Positions 1-8,510 of a stretch of DNA of 64,000 nucleotides are shown in pieces. The stretch lies in assembly GCA_963847665.1 (NCBI GenBank), contig CAWKAO010000007.1, positions 78,981 to 142,980 on the forward strand, written 5' to 3'. Every line of letters begins with the position of its first letter. Position 1 is the first letter of the stretch. The DNA comes from CAWKAO01 sp963847665 (GTDB taxonomy: Bacteria > Actinomycetota > Humimicrobiia > Humimicrobiales > Humimicrobiaceae). The notes under the pieces were generated by a model, which saw nothing but the letters and a program-made list of their open reading frames with translations, was not told where the DNA came from and searched no databases. The position numbers and the translations under genes are program-made.

Positions 1-1
1 G

Positions 2-604
2 CAGGACAGGAAGCTAAGGATAGAAGTAGGTTACGGTCTGGAGGGCGTTATAACTGATCTCGAAGCTGGGAACATAATCGATGATATTATTACCCCAAGA
101 TTTAAACAGGAAGACTACAATAATGGAGCCTATGAAGGTGTTGCGGCCATAGCAAACGAGATATACCTGGATAAGGGTATGACCACTTATACGGAAATAA
201 CCGAAGCTTCAGGAGTAAACATAGGGTCTGTCTCAGATTTTTTCAGCAGGAACATTTGTTTTTTATGCTGCTTTCCTATCTTTCTTATAATAGCCCTGAT
301 CGCGATCATAAGGGGTATAATAAAACGAAAGTGCCCCAAATGCCATAAGATAAAACTTAAAATAAAAAATACAATAATAAAACAAGCTACATACACTACT
401 ACAGGACAGATGCTTCAAGAGAGGACCTGCACATTTTGTGATTATCACGACCAGAAGGTAATCACTCTACCGAAAAAGACCAGGACAAGCTCAGGCGGTG
501 GCTTCTTTACAGGTGGAGGCGGCTTTTCCGGTGGAGGAGGAAGCAGTTTTGGCGGGTTTGGAGGAGGCTCTTCCGGAGGTGGCGGTGCCAGTGGAGGTTG
601 GTAA
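2..604 (+). CDS. TPM-domain membrane protein, 5' truncated by window edge
   Basis: About 200 residues are visible and the N-terminus lies outside the window. Residues 1-60 match the end of a TPM (YgcG/TPM_phosphatase) domain, with a conserved VGYGLEG and the family's usual helix ending in YLDKG. A hydrophobic membrane span follows at about residues 86-108. After it comes a zinc-ribbon-like pair (CPKC near 112, CTFC near 143) and a glycine/serine-rich tail ending in GGW. This TPM, membrane span and Gly-rich tail layout is standard for the family, whose role in envelope or photosystem maintenance is poorly defined. It ends directly against the next gene. Confidence 0.8.
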   Translation, partial: QDRKLRIEVGYGLEGVITDLEAGNIIDDIITPRFKQEDYNNGAYEGVAAIANEIYLDKGMTTYTEITEASGVNIGSVSDFFSRNICFLCCFPIFLIIALIAIIRGIIKRKCPKCHKIKLKIKNTIIKQATYTTTGQMLQERTCTFCDYHDQKVITLPKKTRTSSGGGFFTGGGGFSGGGGSSFGGFGGGSSGGGGASGGW

Positions 605-1444
605 TTGAACAGAATACTTAGAAAAAAAATGCTTAGCAAAGATGTGGTGGAATTTGAGATTGAAGCGCCTATTATAGCCAGTAAAGTGCTTGCAGGACAA
701 TTTGTTGTAATCAAGGTCTCAGAAAGCGGAGAAAGGATCCCGCTTACAGTTGCAGAAAAAAATACCGAAAAAGGTACCATTACCATTGTTGTCCTGGGAG
801 TAGGGAAGACAACTGCAGTCCTGGCAGAAATGGAAGAAGGAGACGAGATAATGGATCTTGTAGGCCCGCTCGGCAGGCCTTCTGAGATCGAGGATTTTGG
901 GGAGGTCGTCATAATAGGCGGCGGTGTGGGCATTGCGCCTATTTATCCAATTGCAAAATCATTAAAAGCTTCTGGTAATTACGTGGTCACGATAATAGGG
1001 GCCAAGAACAAAGATGGACTTATATTTATTGATGAACTTACCGGTATCAGTGATGAATTCCACATATGTACTGATGATGGAAGCAATGGTTATAAGGGTT
1101 TTGTATCCTGTTTTCTGGATGATTACTTGAAAGCTGACAGGGATAAAAAGGTAAAAAGGGTAATAGCCATAGGGCCGGTGCTGATGATGAAAGCGGTATG
1201 TGACCTTACAAAGACTTTCCGGATAAAGACAATTGTATCCCTTAACCCGATAATGGTGGACGGCACAGGGATGTGTGGAAGCTGCAGGGTCGAAATAGCA
1301 GGAGAAACCAAATTCGGTTGTGTAGATGGTCCCGAGTTTGACGGCCACCAGGTAAATTTTGATCTTCTGATCCAGAGATTGGGCACCTACATCGATGAAG
1401 AAAAGGAAGCGATGACCCTGTGGGAAAAGAAAAACAATAAATAA
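605..1444 (+). CDS. Ferredoxin-NADP+ reductase / sulfide dehydrogenase-type FAD-NAD-2Fe2S subunit (SudB/NfnA-like)
   Basis: The 279-residue protein has an N-terminal FAD-binding barrel, a nucleotide-binding segment with GGGVGIAPIYPIAKSL (about residues 100-115), and a C-terminal iron-sulfur segment with MCGSC and a further Cys in FGCVDGPEFDGH. This is the family of dihydroorotate dehydrogenase electron-transfer subunits, SudB and the small subunit of NfnAB. The TTG start at 605 directly follows the upstream stop codon. The usual partner, a GltA-like NADPH-dependent glutamate synthase small-chain homologue (SudA/NfnB), is not next to it; the following gene is a sigma factor. Exact electron donor and acceptor cannot be read from the sequence. 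Confidence 0.85.
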   Translation: MNRILRKKMLSKDVVEFEIEAPIIASKVLAGQFVVIKVSESGERIPLTVAEKNTEKGTITIVVLGVGKTTAVLAEMEEGDEIMDLVGPLGRPSEIEDFGEVVIIGGGVGIAPIYPIAKSLKASGNYVVTIIGAKNKDGLIFIDELTGISDEFHICTDDGSNGYKGFVSCFLDDYLKADRDKKVKRVIAIGPVLMMKAVCDLTKTFRIKTIVSLNPIMVDGTGMCGSCRVEIAGETKFGCVDGPEFDGHQVNFDLLIQRLGTYIDEEKEAMTLWEKKNNK

Positions 1445-1453
1445 TATTTATAT

Positions 1454-2143
1454 ATGGAATTAAAGACCGCAACACTTGAAGATAGAGTAGAGCAAGCAAA
1501 AAAAGATAAAGAACTCCTTAACCAGCTTATATCTCAATTTAAGCCTTTTATTGCAAGTGTCATCCAGAAGAGAATAGGAAAATACTTGAGATATGGTTCA
1601 GATGATGAACTTTCCATCGGGCTGCTTGCCTTCAATGAAGCAATCAGATCGTTTGATAAGGGCAAGGGAAAGTTTTTAAGTTTTGCCCGGATAGTGATCA
1701 TTAACCGGCTAATAGATTATTACAGGAAGAGCTCCAAAGAGAAGACCATTACACTGAATTTTGACCCTGAGACCGAAGATCCCATCAATGAATTCATAGA
1801 TAAAAAAGCCATGGAAAATTATTCCTACGGGGTTGAAGAAGAATCAAGAAAGACAGAAATAATAGAGTACAGTGCTGTTTTAAAACACTGGGATATAAGC
1901 TTTGAAAATCTTGTCAAAGTGTCTCCAAAACATAATGTTCTCAGGGATGAATATATAAAGATAGCAAAATTAATCACGGAAAGACAGGACCTCCTTTCAG
2001 ACCTTAAAAGGACACAGAGGTTGCCCGTCAAAGAACTGGAAAAGATTATACCAATACACCGGAAAAAAATTGAAAGGGGTCGAATATATATTATAGCTGT
2101 CGTAATAGCGATAATTAATAAGTTTAGTTTTATTGAGGTCTGA
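1454..2143 (+). CDS. sigI: RNA polymerase sigma factor, SigI family
   Basis: This 229-residue protein has a sigma region 2 (SIGLLAFNEAIRSFD and FLSFARIVIINRLIDYYRK, about residues 54-95) and a short C-terminal region in place of classical region 4, as in SigI. The identity is supported mainly by the next gene, which begins with an RsgI N-terminal domain; SigI and RsgI are a known cognate pair. In Clostridia and Bacillus, SigI responds to heat, envelope or polysaccharide signals through membrane-bound RsgI. It lies 10 bases after the flavoprotein gene, so it may be co-transcribed with it. Confidence 0.85.
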   Translation: MELKTATLEDRVEQAKKDKELLNQLISQFKPFIASVIQKRIGKYLRYGSDDELSIGLLAFNEAIRSFDKGKGKFLSFARIVIINRLIDYYRKSSKEKTITLNFDPETEDPINEFIDKKAMENYSYGVEEESRKTEIIEYSAVLKHWDISFENLVKVSPKHNVLRDEYIKIAKLITERQDLLSDLKRTQRLPVKELEKIIPIHRKKIERGRIYIIAVVIAIINKFSFIEV

Positions 2144-2159
2144 CAATATTCAAAGTATC

Positions 2160-2915
2160 ATGAAAGAATTAAAAGCGGTGATAGTAGAAATAAATAAGGA
2201 ATCCAGTATTGTTCTGACTTCTGATGGCCAATTTCGGAAAGAAAGAATAACTGCTGGTAACTTTGAGATCGGCGATGAGATAATGGTCAGTGCAGAGGAT
2301 ACTACTGGCCAGCCAGTTTTTTCAGGCAGATTTTCCCGGATCATTACAAGGACAGCAATAGGATTTGCTGCAGTTGCTCTGATAGTGGTAGGTACTTATT
2401 TTAGCTTTCAGTATTTTATAAATAATACTTTCACCGGAGAAATAGCTAAAGCTGCAGACGAAGCATTACCAGGAGTCAAACAGGATGAAACTATCCTTGC
2501 AGTTGAAAATGCTCCAGAGGCCATGGAAGGAGCACTGACCGAAGAAGAGATGGTCGGCATTTCCCGGCAGGAGCTTGTCGCAGGTATTTATAGTCTTGAA
2601 AAAATAGGTATGGACATACCAATAGAAAATGATGGGATATCAATAATCTACAGGATAGATAGAAGCCCCGGAGAGACTGTTGAAATGACCCAGGATGATA
2701 TTTTAAAAGAGTTGACCCTTAAGTTTTTGAATATAAAAAAGGAGTCTATGTTCAGTGGAAATGCTGATATATTTTTTATAAAAAAAGATCTTACCACCTC
2801 TGATATACATACGATTAATTTTAAAGACCTGATTCATAACCAGCAGGTTACTGAAAAAATGACTTTTGTGGATGATACTGACTTCTCACTTTCACTGTTT
2901 GGATCTTTTAATTAA
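2160..2915 (+). CDS. rsgI: Anti-sigma-I factor RsgI-like membrane protein
   Basis: The cytoplasmic N-terminus (MKELKAVIVEINKESS, then LTSDGQF) is the RsgI anti-sigma domain. One membrane span follows at about residues 60-80 (FAAVALIVVGTYFSFQYF), then an extracytoplasmic part of about 165 residues with no domain I recognise. The ATG at 2160 gives the canonical domain start; an in-frame TTG at 2133 would overlap sigI by 11 bases. The external part carries no visible carbohydrate-binding module, unlike several clostridial RsgIs, so the signal sensed is unknown. Confidence 0.8.
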   Translation: MKELKAVIVEINKESSIVLTSDGQFRKERITAGNFEIGDEIMVSAEDTTGQPVFSGRFSRIITRTAIGFAAVALIVVGTYFSFQYFINNTFTGEIAKAADEALPGVKQDETILAVENAPEAMEGALTEEEMVGISRQELVAGIYSLEKIGMDIPIENDGISIIYRIDRSPGETVEMTQDDILKELTLKFLNIKKESMFSGNADIFFIKKDLTTSDIHTINFKDLIHNQQVTEKMTFVDDTDFSLSLFGSFN

Positions 2916-3006
2916 TATCTAAATAATACCTTAAATCTTTCAATATTATTTTCGATATATATAAATATAATAAAGTACTAAATAAAGATTTAAAAAAGGA
3001 GGGGAA

Positions 3007-4008
3007 ATGAGGGGAAGACCAATAAGACTTATTATAAGCCTTGCAACCGTATTGATAGTTATAGCATTTATTCTGTCCGGTTGCTCAATGGCAAGCGCAG
3101 CAGAAGCATTTGAAAAGGGCACAGTTTCTACGACTGCAGCAGATTTTTTTAACGGATCTGACGCCAGGAGTCAGTCTCCGGAAGCTATGGTGGAATCTGA
3201 AATAGCCATGGAGGAAGGTGCCGCAGCGGTGGACAATACCGGTGTTTCACCGGAGCTATATACCCAGGCAGGAAGTGCTGACAGTGCAACCTCGCAGGTG
3301 GTAAGCACAAAACTAATAAAAAACGGTTCTATCCAGATAGAGGTTGAAAAGGGCCAGTTCCAGAAGAAGTTTTTTGAAGTCATGTCTATTGCTGAGAAGT
3401 ATAAGGGTTATGTAAGCAATTCCCAGAGTTACTCTGACTCCGAAGGCAATATGACGAACGGTTTTGTCACCATCAGGATCGCAAAGGAAAATTTTGATAT
3501 CGTCCTGGACAAGATCAAGGAAATGGGCACAGTCGATAGTGTTTCTACAAATGTCCAGGATGTTACCCAGGAATACGTAGATAATGAAAGCAGGTTAACA
3601 AATCTTGAAGCACAGCAGAAAAGACTTCTGGAGTTGATGGACCAGTCAGTAAATGTAAAGGACAGCATAGAGGTCCAGAGAGAACTTTCGAATGTCGAGG
3701 GCCAGATAGAGATAATAAGAGGAAGACAGAACTACCTGGATAATCTTGTTGCATATTCCACCTTAGATGTGTACATAACAGAACCGCAGCCTATTACTGA
3801 TTCACCTGAAGGCGGATTCTTAGGTGCAATGAAAAGAGGTGCAAGAGGTGCTCTTACAGTGCTCAGAGTCGTTACAATGGTCCTTATCGCTATAAGCCCT
3901 ATTATAGTAATTATCGGTATAATCCTGATAATCATATGGCAGAGCCTAAGGGCAAGAAATAGAAAAAGAGCAAGACAGAAAAAAATTGAAGAACAGCAAA
4001 ATAAATAA
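3007..4008 (+). CDS. DUF4349-domain lipoprotein
   Basis: The protein has 333 residues with a lipoprotein signal peptide (AFILSGC lipobox, Cys near residue 26) and a Ser/Ala-rich linker. A DUF4349 domain spans about residues 100-260; it includes a coiled-coil portion (YVDNESRLTNLEAQQKRLLE) and the family's typical SVSTNVQDVTQEYVD. A membrane span near the C-terminus (about 292-318) is followed by a basic tail. It has a good Shine-Dalgarno site (aaaggagg) and sits downstream of rsgI, so it could be a SigI-dependent envelope protein; that link is inference. Confidence 0.85.
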   Translation: MRGRPIRLIISLATVLIVIAFILSGCSMASAAEAFEKGTVSTTAADFFNGSDARSQSPEAMVESEIAMEEGAAAVDNTGVSPELYTQAGSADSATSQVVSTKLIKNGSIQIEVEKGQFQKKFFEVMSIAEKYKGYVSNSQSYSDSEGNMTNGFVTIRIAKENFDIVLDKIKEMGTVDSVSTNVQDVTQEYVDNESRLTNLEAQQKRLLELMDQSVNVKDSIEVQRELSNVEGQIEIIRGRQNYLDNLVAYSTLDVYITEPQPITDSPEGGFLGAMKRGARGALTVLRVVTMVLIAISPIIVIIGIILIIIWQSLRARNRKRARQKKIEEQQNK

Positions 4009-4051
4009 TCAGTTTGATTTAGATGATCTCAAGGAAGGTTAAAGATATTTT

Positions 4052-4086
4052 AAAAAGAGCTCCTTTAAAAGGGAGCTCTTTTTTTT
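4052..4086. terminator. Bidirectional intrinsic terminator
   Basis: The stem AAAGAGCTCC pairs with GGGAGCTCTTT across a short A/T loop. It is flanked by A-runs on the left and T-runs on the right. It lies between the convergent DUF4349 gene and the MacB-like permease gene, so it can end both transcripts. Confidence 0.9.
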
Positions 4087-4101
4087 GAAGCTTTTATGGG
4101 T

Positions 4102-5340
4102 TCACTCATATCTCAGGGCTTCAATAGGATTTAACCTGGCTGCCCGCATTGCCGGGTAGATGCCGAAAAACAATCCTACGACAGTTGAAAAAGAAAGGGC
4201 AAGAATGATGGGAAACGCCGTAATAGTCGTCGAAAGGATAGTGAATTTGTTCAAGAAAATCGATACTATGACAGCAAATATTATCCCCATTATACCGCCG
4301 GTGATGCTTAATACAATGCTCTCTATTAAAAATTGAAACAAGATGTCCTTGTTTTTTGCCCCGACTGCTTTCCTTATACCTATCTCCCTTGTCCTCTCGG
4401 TAACAGACACAAGCATGATATTCATAATGCCTATACCGCCGACAAGAAGTGCTATACCTGCGATACTCGAGATAGTTATTGTAAAGATATTTGTTATTGT
4501 ACCGAGGATATCCAGCAGTTGTGCCTGGTTCTGGACAGTGAAATCATTTTTTTCCCCTGGGCCAAGATCATGGGCTCTTCTTAGTATGGCCTCTACTTCT
4601 GCTGAAGCCTCGTCCATTTTATCCTCTGAAACACTCTGTGCGATGATCATATTAATATAATCGATACCATAAAGCTTGTTCTGCGCTGTCGTTATTGGAA
4701 TACTTATAGAATTATCCTGGTCATTTCCAAATTGGTCTGAACCTTTACTTTTTATGACTCCTTTTACTGTAAAGCTTTTTCCATCGATCTTTATTATTTT
4801 TCCAAGGGGGTCCGTTTTCCCAAACAATTTGTTGATAACAGTTTTTCCGATAACTGCAACATTTGCAGAATTGGCCACTTCGCTTTCAGAGTAAAATTTG
4901 CCTCTTTCGATCTCAAAATTATATATATATTCTGCTTTTTCACTTGATGCATAAACACTTGCCCTGGTGGTCCTGCCCTGGTATGAGACTATCGAGGAAC
5001 TCAATACTGCTGGTGCAGCCCCATTTAAAAGCTTTGATTCTTTTTCAATGATTTTAGAATCCTCGATCTTTAAGGATTCCCTGTCCGTATCTTCACCAAG
5101 CATGGCTTCATAACCGCCCTGCTGCATTTCCTGCCTGTTACCGGGCGTCACTATTATAAGGTTTGAGCCTATATCCTGAACACTGCTTAAAACCGACTCC
5201 TGGGCCCCATAACCGATAGACATCATAGCAACTACTGCTCCTACACCGATGATTATTCCAAGCATGGTAAGAAACGCCCTGAGTTTATTGGAACCCAGCG
5301 ACTGAAAAGCTATTTTTATACTTTCACCAAATCTTTTCAT
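4102..5340 (-). CDS. MacB/FtsX-family ABC transporter permease
   Basis: The 412-residue permease has the MacB layout. A first membrane helix follows the conserved SLGSNKLRAFLTMLGIIIGV. An extracytoplasmic MacB_PCD domain spans about 45-240, and three C-terminal FtsX helices follow (GIGIMNIMLVSVTERTREIG is the family signature). It lies last in a three-gene export operon with an ATPase and an HlyD-type adaptor. In monoderms such sets export peptides, lipids or antibiotics, or act in envelope stress; no TolC-like gene is present. The substrate cannot be deduced. Confidence 0.9.
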   Translation of the reverse strand: MKRFGESIKIAFQSLGSNKLRAFLTMLGIIIGVGAVVAMMSIGYGAQESVLSSVQDIGSNLIIVTPGNRQEMQQGGYEAMLGEDTDRESLKIEDSKIIEKESKLLNGAAPAVLSSSIVSYQGRTTRASVYASSEKAEYIYNFEIERGKFYSESEVANSANVAVIGKTVINKLFGKTDPLGKIIKIDGKSFTVKGVIKSKGSDQFGNDQDNSISIPITTAQNKLYGIDYINMIIAQSVSEDKMDEASAEVEAILRRAHDLGPGEKNDFTVQNQAQLLDILGTITNIFTITISSIAGIALLVGGIGIMNIMLVSVTERTREIGIRKAVGAKNKDILFQFLIESIVLSITGGIMGIIFAVIVSIFLNKFTILSTTITAFPIILALSFSTVVGLFFGIYPAMRAARLNPIEALRYE

Positions 5341-5362
5341 ATCAATAAACCTGTCTGTGAAT

Positions 5363-6163
5363 TTATTTATTTTCTATTTCAGATAGTATCCTGGGTTTCA
5401 TCTTATCCTCAAGTTTCGGCATCTTTTCAAGGACATCAAGAGCGTCTATCGGGTTGTCTATTTTTTCCTCTTCAAATATATACCCATCTCTCAGATATAT
5501 TATCCTGTTTGAATGTCTTGCAATAGATAATTCATGGGTGACAATAAGGATTGTCTTACCTTCCCTGTTTAGTTTTTGGAAAATAGACATTATCTCTTCC
5601 CCGGTTACAGAGTCGAGGTTCCCAGTCGGTTCATCAGCAAGGATGATAGCGGGATCGTTAACCAGAGCTCTTGCTATTGCGACCCTCTGGCGCTGTCCGC
5701 CGGATAGCTCGCTTGGTTTATGCTTCTCCCAACCTGTAAGTCCGACTGCAGAGATAGATTCCACTATCTTATTTTTCCTTGTACGGGAAGATACCCCTTT
5801 GGAATAGATAAGTGGAAGTTCTATATTATTGACCGAATTGGCCCGGGAAAGAAGATTAAAAGTCTGAAAGACAAAACCTATCTTTTTATTTCTTATTTCA
5901 GCAAGCTGGTTATCATTAAGCTTTGCCACATTTATATTTTCAAGAAGATATTTCCCTGTGTCAGGTATGTCAAGGCAACCGAGTATATTCATCAGGGTTG
6001 ATTTTCCTGAACCCGAAGGACCCATTATAGCGATAAACTCACCTTTACGGATCTTAAGGTCCACCCCCCTTAAGGCCCTGACCTCTATTTTCCCAAGATG
6101 GTAAGTCTTGGTTATCTCTTCAATATCGATTATACAGTTGTTGTCCTTACAAAAATCTTCCAT
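5363..6163 (-). CDS. MacB/LolD-type ABC transporter ATP-binding protein
   Basis: The 266-residue ATPase carries Walker A GPSGSGKST, Q-loop QTFNLL, signature LSGGQRQRVAIARAL, Walker B ILADEPT, and an H-loop (IVTHE). The length and motif set are those of the MacB/LolD/YknY subfamily. It is 22 bases upstream of the permease and 5 bases downstream of the adaptor, so the three are clearly one transcript. An extra C-terminal extension of about 35 residues has no recognised domain. Confidence 0.93.
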   Translation of the reverse strand: MEDFCKDNNCIIDIEEITKTYHLGKIEVRALRGVDLKIRKGEFIAIMGPSGSGKSTLMNILGCLDIPDTGKYLLENINVAKLNDNQLAEIRNKKIGFVFQTFNLLSRANSVNNIELPLIYSKGVSSRTRKNKIVESISAVGLTGWEKHKPSELSGGQRQRVAIARALVNDPAIILADEPTGNLDSVTGEEIMSIFQKLNREGKTILIVTHELSIARHSNRIIYLRDGYIFEEEKIDNPIDALDVLEKMPKLEDKMKPRILSEIENK

Positions 6164-6168
6164 AAATC

Positions 6169-7611
6169 CTATCCGCCAAAATTAAAAAATCCGCCGCCTG
6201 TATCCTCTGTAAGGCCAGCCTGGTCTATTGCTGATAATACAACAGCATCGCCTTCTGAAAGCCCTGACCTGATCTCAATATAATCATAGTTACTGTTACC
6301 AGTCGTGACCTGGACCTTCTTGACCTGGTTGTCTTCAATAAGGACGTCTACATACTCTTTTCCATCCTCCTCATAAACTGACTGTACAGGAACATACAGG
6401 ACGTCTTTGGTCTGTAATATCTTAATATCAAGATTTGCTGAAAGTCCGGACCTTAAATACTCTTTGGTATCTGCGTCCGGCATTACGGTTATCTCATAAG
6501 TGATGATCCCTGCAATATTCTTTGATACAGGTGAGATAGCTGAGATCTCACCTGTAAAAGTCATATCCGGGTATGCGTCAAAATTAAGTTCGACTTCCTG
6601 CCCGGTTTTAATCCTGGAAATATCTGTCTCGTTTATATCTGACTTGATCTCAAAATCATATGAGATCACAGAAAGAGCGACGACACCGGGTGTTGCATTT
6701 TCACCCTCCGAGAAGTTTGATAATACTACTATGCCATCAAAAGGAGCATCTATCTTATTATTATCAATATCAAGTTTTGCAAGCTCAAAGTTCAGATTGG
6801 AGATCTCATACTGGATCTCTACCTGCTGTATATTTTTTTGCATGATCTGAATATTTGCCTGGGCGACCTCGAGACTGTTTACATTGTTCCAGTATGTTAT
6901 CGACTGGTTATATTGGGATTGCTCGAATGCGTTTTCAGCTCCATCAGACTGGGATCTTGCAGATTCTTTTGCCTGTTCATATGCACCCTCTGCAGAATTT
7001 ATGCCGCCTTCGGCCTGGGCGATCAAAGCATTGCTCGATAGAGGTGAAGATTTGACTCCTTTTAGATAATTATTGGCGTCCTCTATAGCTGTATAGGCGG
7101 CCCTTATTGATGCATCTGCAAGGATATTAGAATCCTCAAGCGCTTTATAGGCCCCCTGTGTAGTCTGTTCAGCAAGCGCATTACTTGATTCTGCTAACTG
7201 TATTGCAACATGATTTGCATCAAGTGCACTCTGATAATTTATTTTTGCTAAAGATATAGCCTGCTCGGCAAGCTCCAGGTTCTTTTCCGCCTGAGCCAGG
7301 TATATTTCCGTTTTTGAATTATCGACCTCTATCAGCACCTGATCTTTTTTAAATGTATCCCCAGTTTTTAGGGCCTGGACAACTTCTGCTGATTGGAGTA
7401 CTGAATAATTTCTTTTCTCAGCAGAATCGACCGTTCCGGTCGAGCTTATTGATTCTTCTATATCACCCCTGACGACATTAAAAGTTTCGATCTGTGGCTC
7501 AATCTGCCTGCAGCCGGTTGCCAGTATTAAAACCAGAATACTTGCAACAGATATGCAGAAAATCAAAAAATATTTTATAAGATATCTTCTTCTGTTTTTC
7601 ATTTTATTCAC
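6169..7611 (-). CDS. HlyD/MacA-type efflux adaptor lipoprotein
   Basis: The 480-residue protein has a signal peptide with a lipobox-like LATGC near residue 33. Next comes a barrel-sandwich half (GDTFKKDQVLIEVDNS), a long Ala/Glu/Gln-rich coiled-coil hairpin (about 90-260), the returning lipoyl half (IDAPFDGIVVLSNFSEGE) and a beta-barrel region. This is the membrane-fusion subunit of the transporter encoded by the next two genes. The unusually long coiled coil with repeated Ala-Asn/Ala-Glu helices is as in monoderm YknX-like adaptors. Confidence 0.88.
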   Translation of the reverse strand: MNKMKNRRRYLIKYFLIFCISVASILVLILATGCRQIEPQIETFNVVRGDIEESISSTGTVDSAEKRNYSVLQSAEVVQALKTGDTFKKDQVLIEVDNSKTEIYLAQAEKNLELAEQAISLAKINYQSALDANHVAIQLAESSNALAEQTTQGAYKALEDSNILADASIRAAYTAIEDANNYLKGVKSSPLSSNALIAQAEGGINSAEGAYEQAKESARSQSDGAENAFEQSQYNQSITYWNNVNSLEVAQANIQIMQKNIQQVEIQYEISNLNFELAKLDIDNNKIDAPFDGIVVLSNFSEGENATPGVVALSVISYDFEIKSDINETDISRIKTGQEVELNFDAYPDMTFTGEISAISPVSKNIAGIITYEITVMPDADTKEYLRSGLSANLDIKILQTKDVLYVPVQSVYEEDGKEYVDVLIEDNQVKKVQVTTGNSNYDYIEIRSGLSEGDAVVLSAIDQAGLTEDTGGGFFNFGG

Positions 7612-7698
7612 TTCCTATCCAGTCATCTCCTGCTGGTATTAAAAACACTTAAAATAATAATAATATTGTTACCTTTATTCTGGGTAAGCGATCAATAT

Positions 7699-8220
7699 TC
7701 ATGTCTGATAAATATCATCAAATATCAGATTAAAAATCTCTGTTGCTTCTTTAAGGTGCTCCTTAAGCACTGCTTTTAAGATCCCGTATTCGTTTTTCCC
7801 TTTTTTAGTTATCTTATAGATCCTTCTTGGTCTTTCATTTTCAAGGCTCCATCTGCTTCCAACAAATTTCTTTAATTCGAGCTCCTTTAATAAAGGATAG
7901 ACTGTCCCTGGTGTAGAGCTCCATGTATTTTTTGTCCTTTTCTCTATCTCACACATTATCTCATTGCCGAACATCTCTCTCTGATTCAGTATATGCAGGG
8001 TGTAAAGTGGAAGAAGGCCACTTCTGGTAAGCAGCATATTGACGAAAGGATTTACATCCGGGCTTTCGACCCAGGGTATAAAGCTTCTCTTCCCGAATAT
8101 CCAGTGAGTCTTGATATTTTTAAATATTGCATCAGCCATAGATTCCGGGTCACGAGAACCTTCCTTTATCTTGCTTTTTATAAACTCTTTTATCTCCATC
8201 TCCAGGGGAAGATTTTTCAT
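7699..8220 (-). CDS. PadR-family transcriptional regulator
   Basis: This 173-residue protein has an extra N-terminal segment of about 70 residues and then a PadR winged helix (LYTLHILNQREMFGNEIM, with TPGTVYPLLKELE as the recognition region). A C-terminal helix provides dimerisation. It lies 87 bases upstream of the efflux operon on the same strand and is probably its local repressor, as is usual for PadR genes linked to MacB-type exporters; that role is inference from position. Confidence 0.85.
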   Translation of the reverse strand: MKNLPLEMEIKEFIKSKIKEGSRDPESMADAIFKNIKTHWIFGKRSFIPWVESPDVNPFVNMLLTRSGLLPLYTLHILNQREMFGNEIMCEIEKRTKNTWSSTPGTVYPLLKELELKKFVGSRWSLENERPRRIYKITKKGKNEYGILKAVLKEHLKEATEIFNLIFDDIYQT

Positions 8221-8364
8221 ATGTCATCCTTATAAAGGTCTAATTGTATCTATTTAACTGATCTGCACATTAAACTTAAGTTATATTGAATTCGATATAT
8301 TTTAAAGTCCGGATGGATTAGTTGTCAATAGGCACAATAGAGTTTTACATAATTTTTACATTTT

Positions 8365-8459
8365 TTGACACTTTGGGAGGACAGTGGATAAAGAATAAGA
8401 CTAAAGTCTGGAATTTATGTGAATTATTATTCAATATTTATCCTGCATTGTTATATAAT
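8365..8459 (+). promoter_or_regulatory. Candidate promoter region for enolase
   Basis: Within the 290-base gap before eno there is a TTGACA at 8365-8370 with an A/T-rich -10-like GATAAA/TAAAGA about 16-18 bases on, and a second TATAAT at 8454-8459 with only a weak -35. Either could drive eno. I see no riboswitch-like structure here. Confidence 0.4.
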
Positions 8460-8510
8460 ACTCTAACAAAACACTAATGATCTATTAATATTTTAAAAGG
8501 GGAGATAAGG

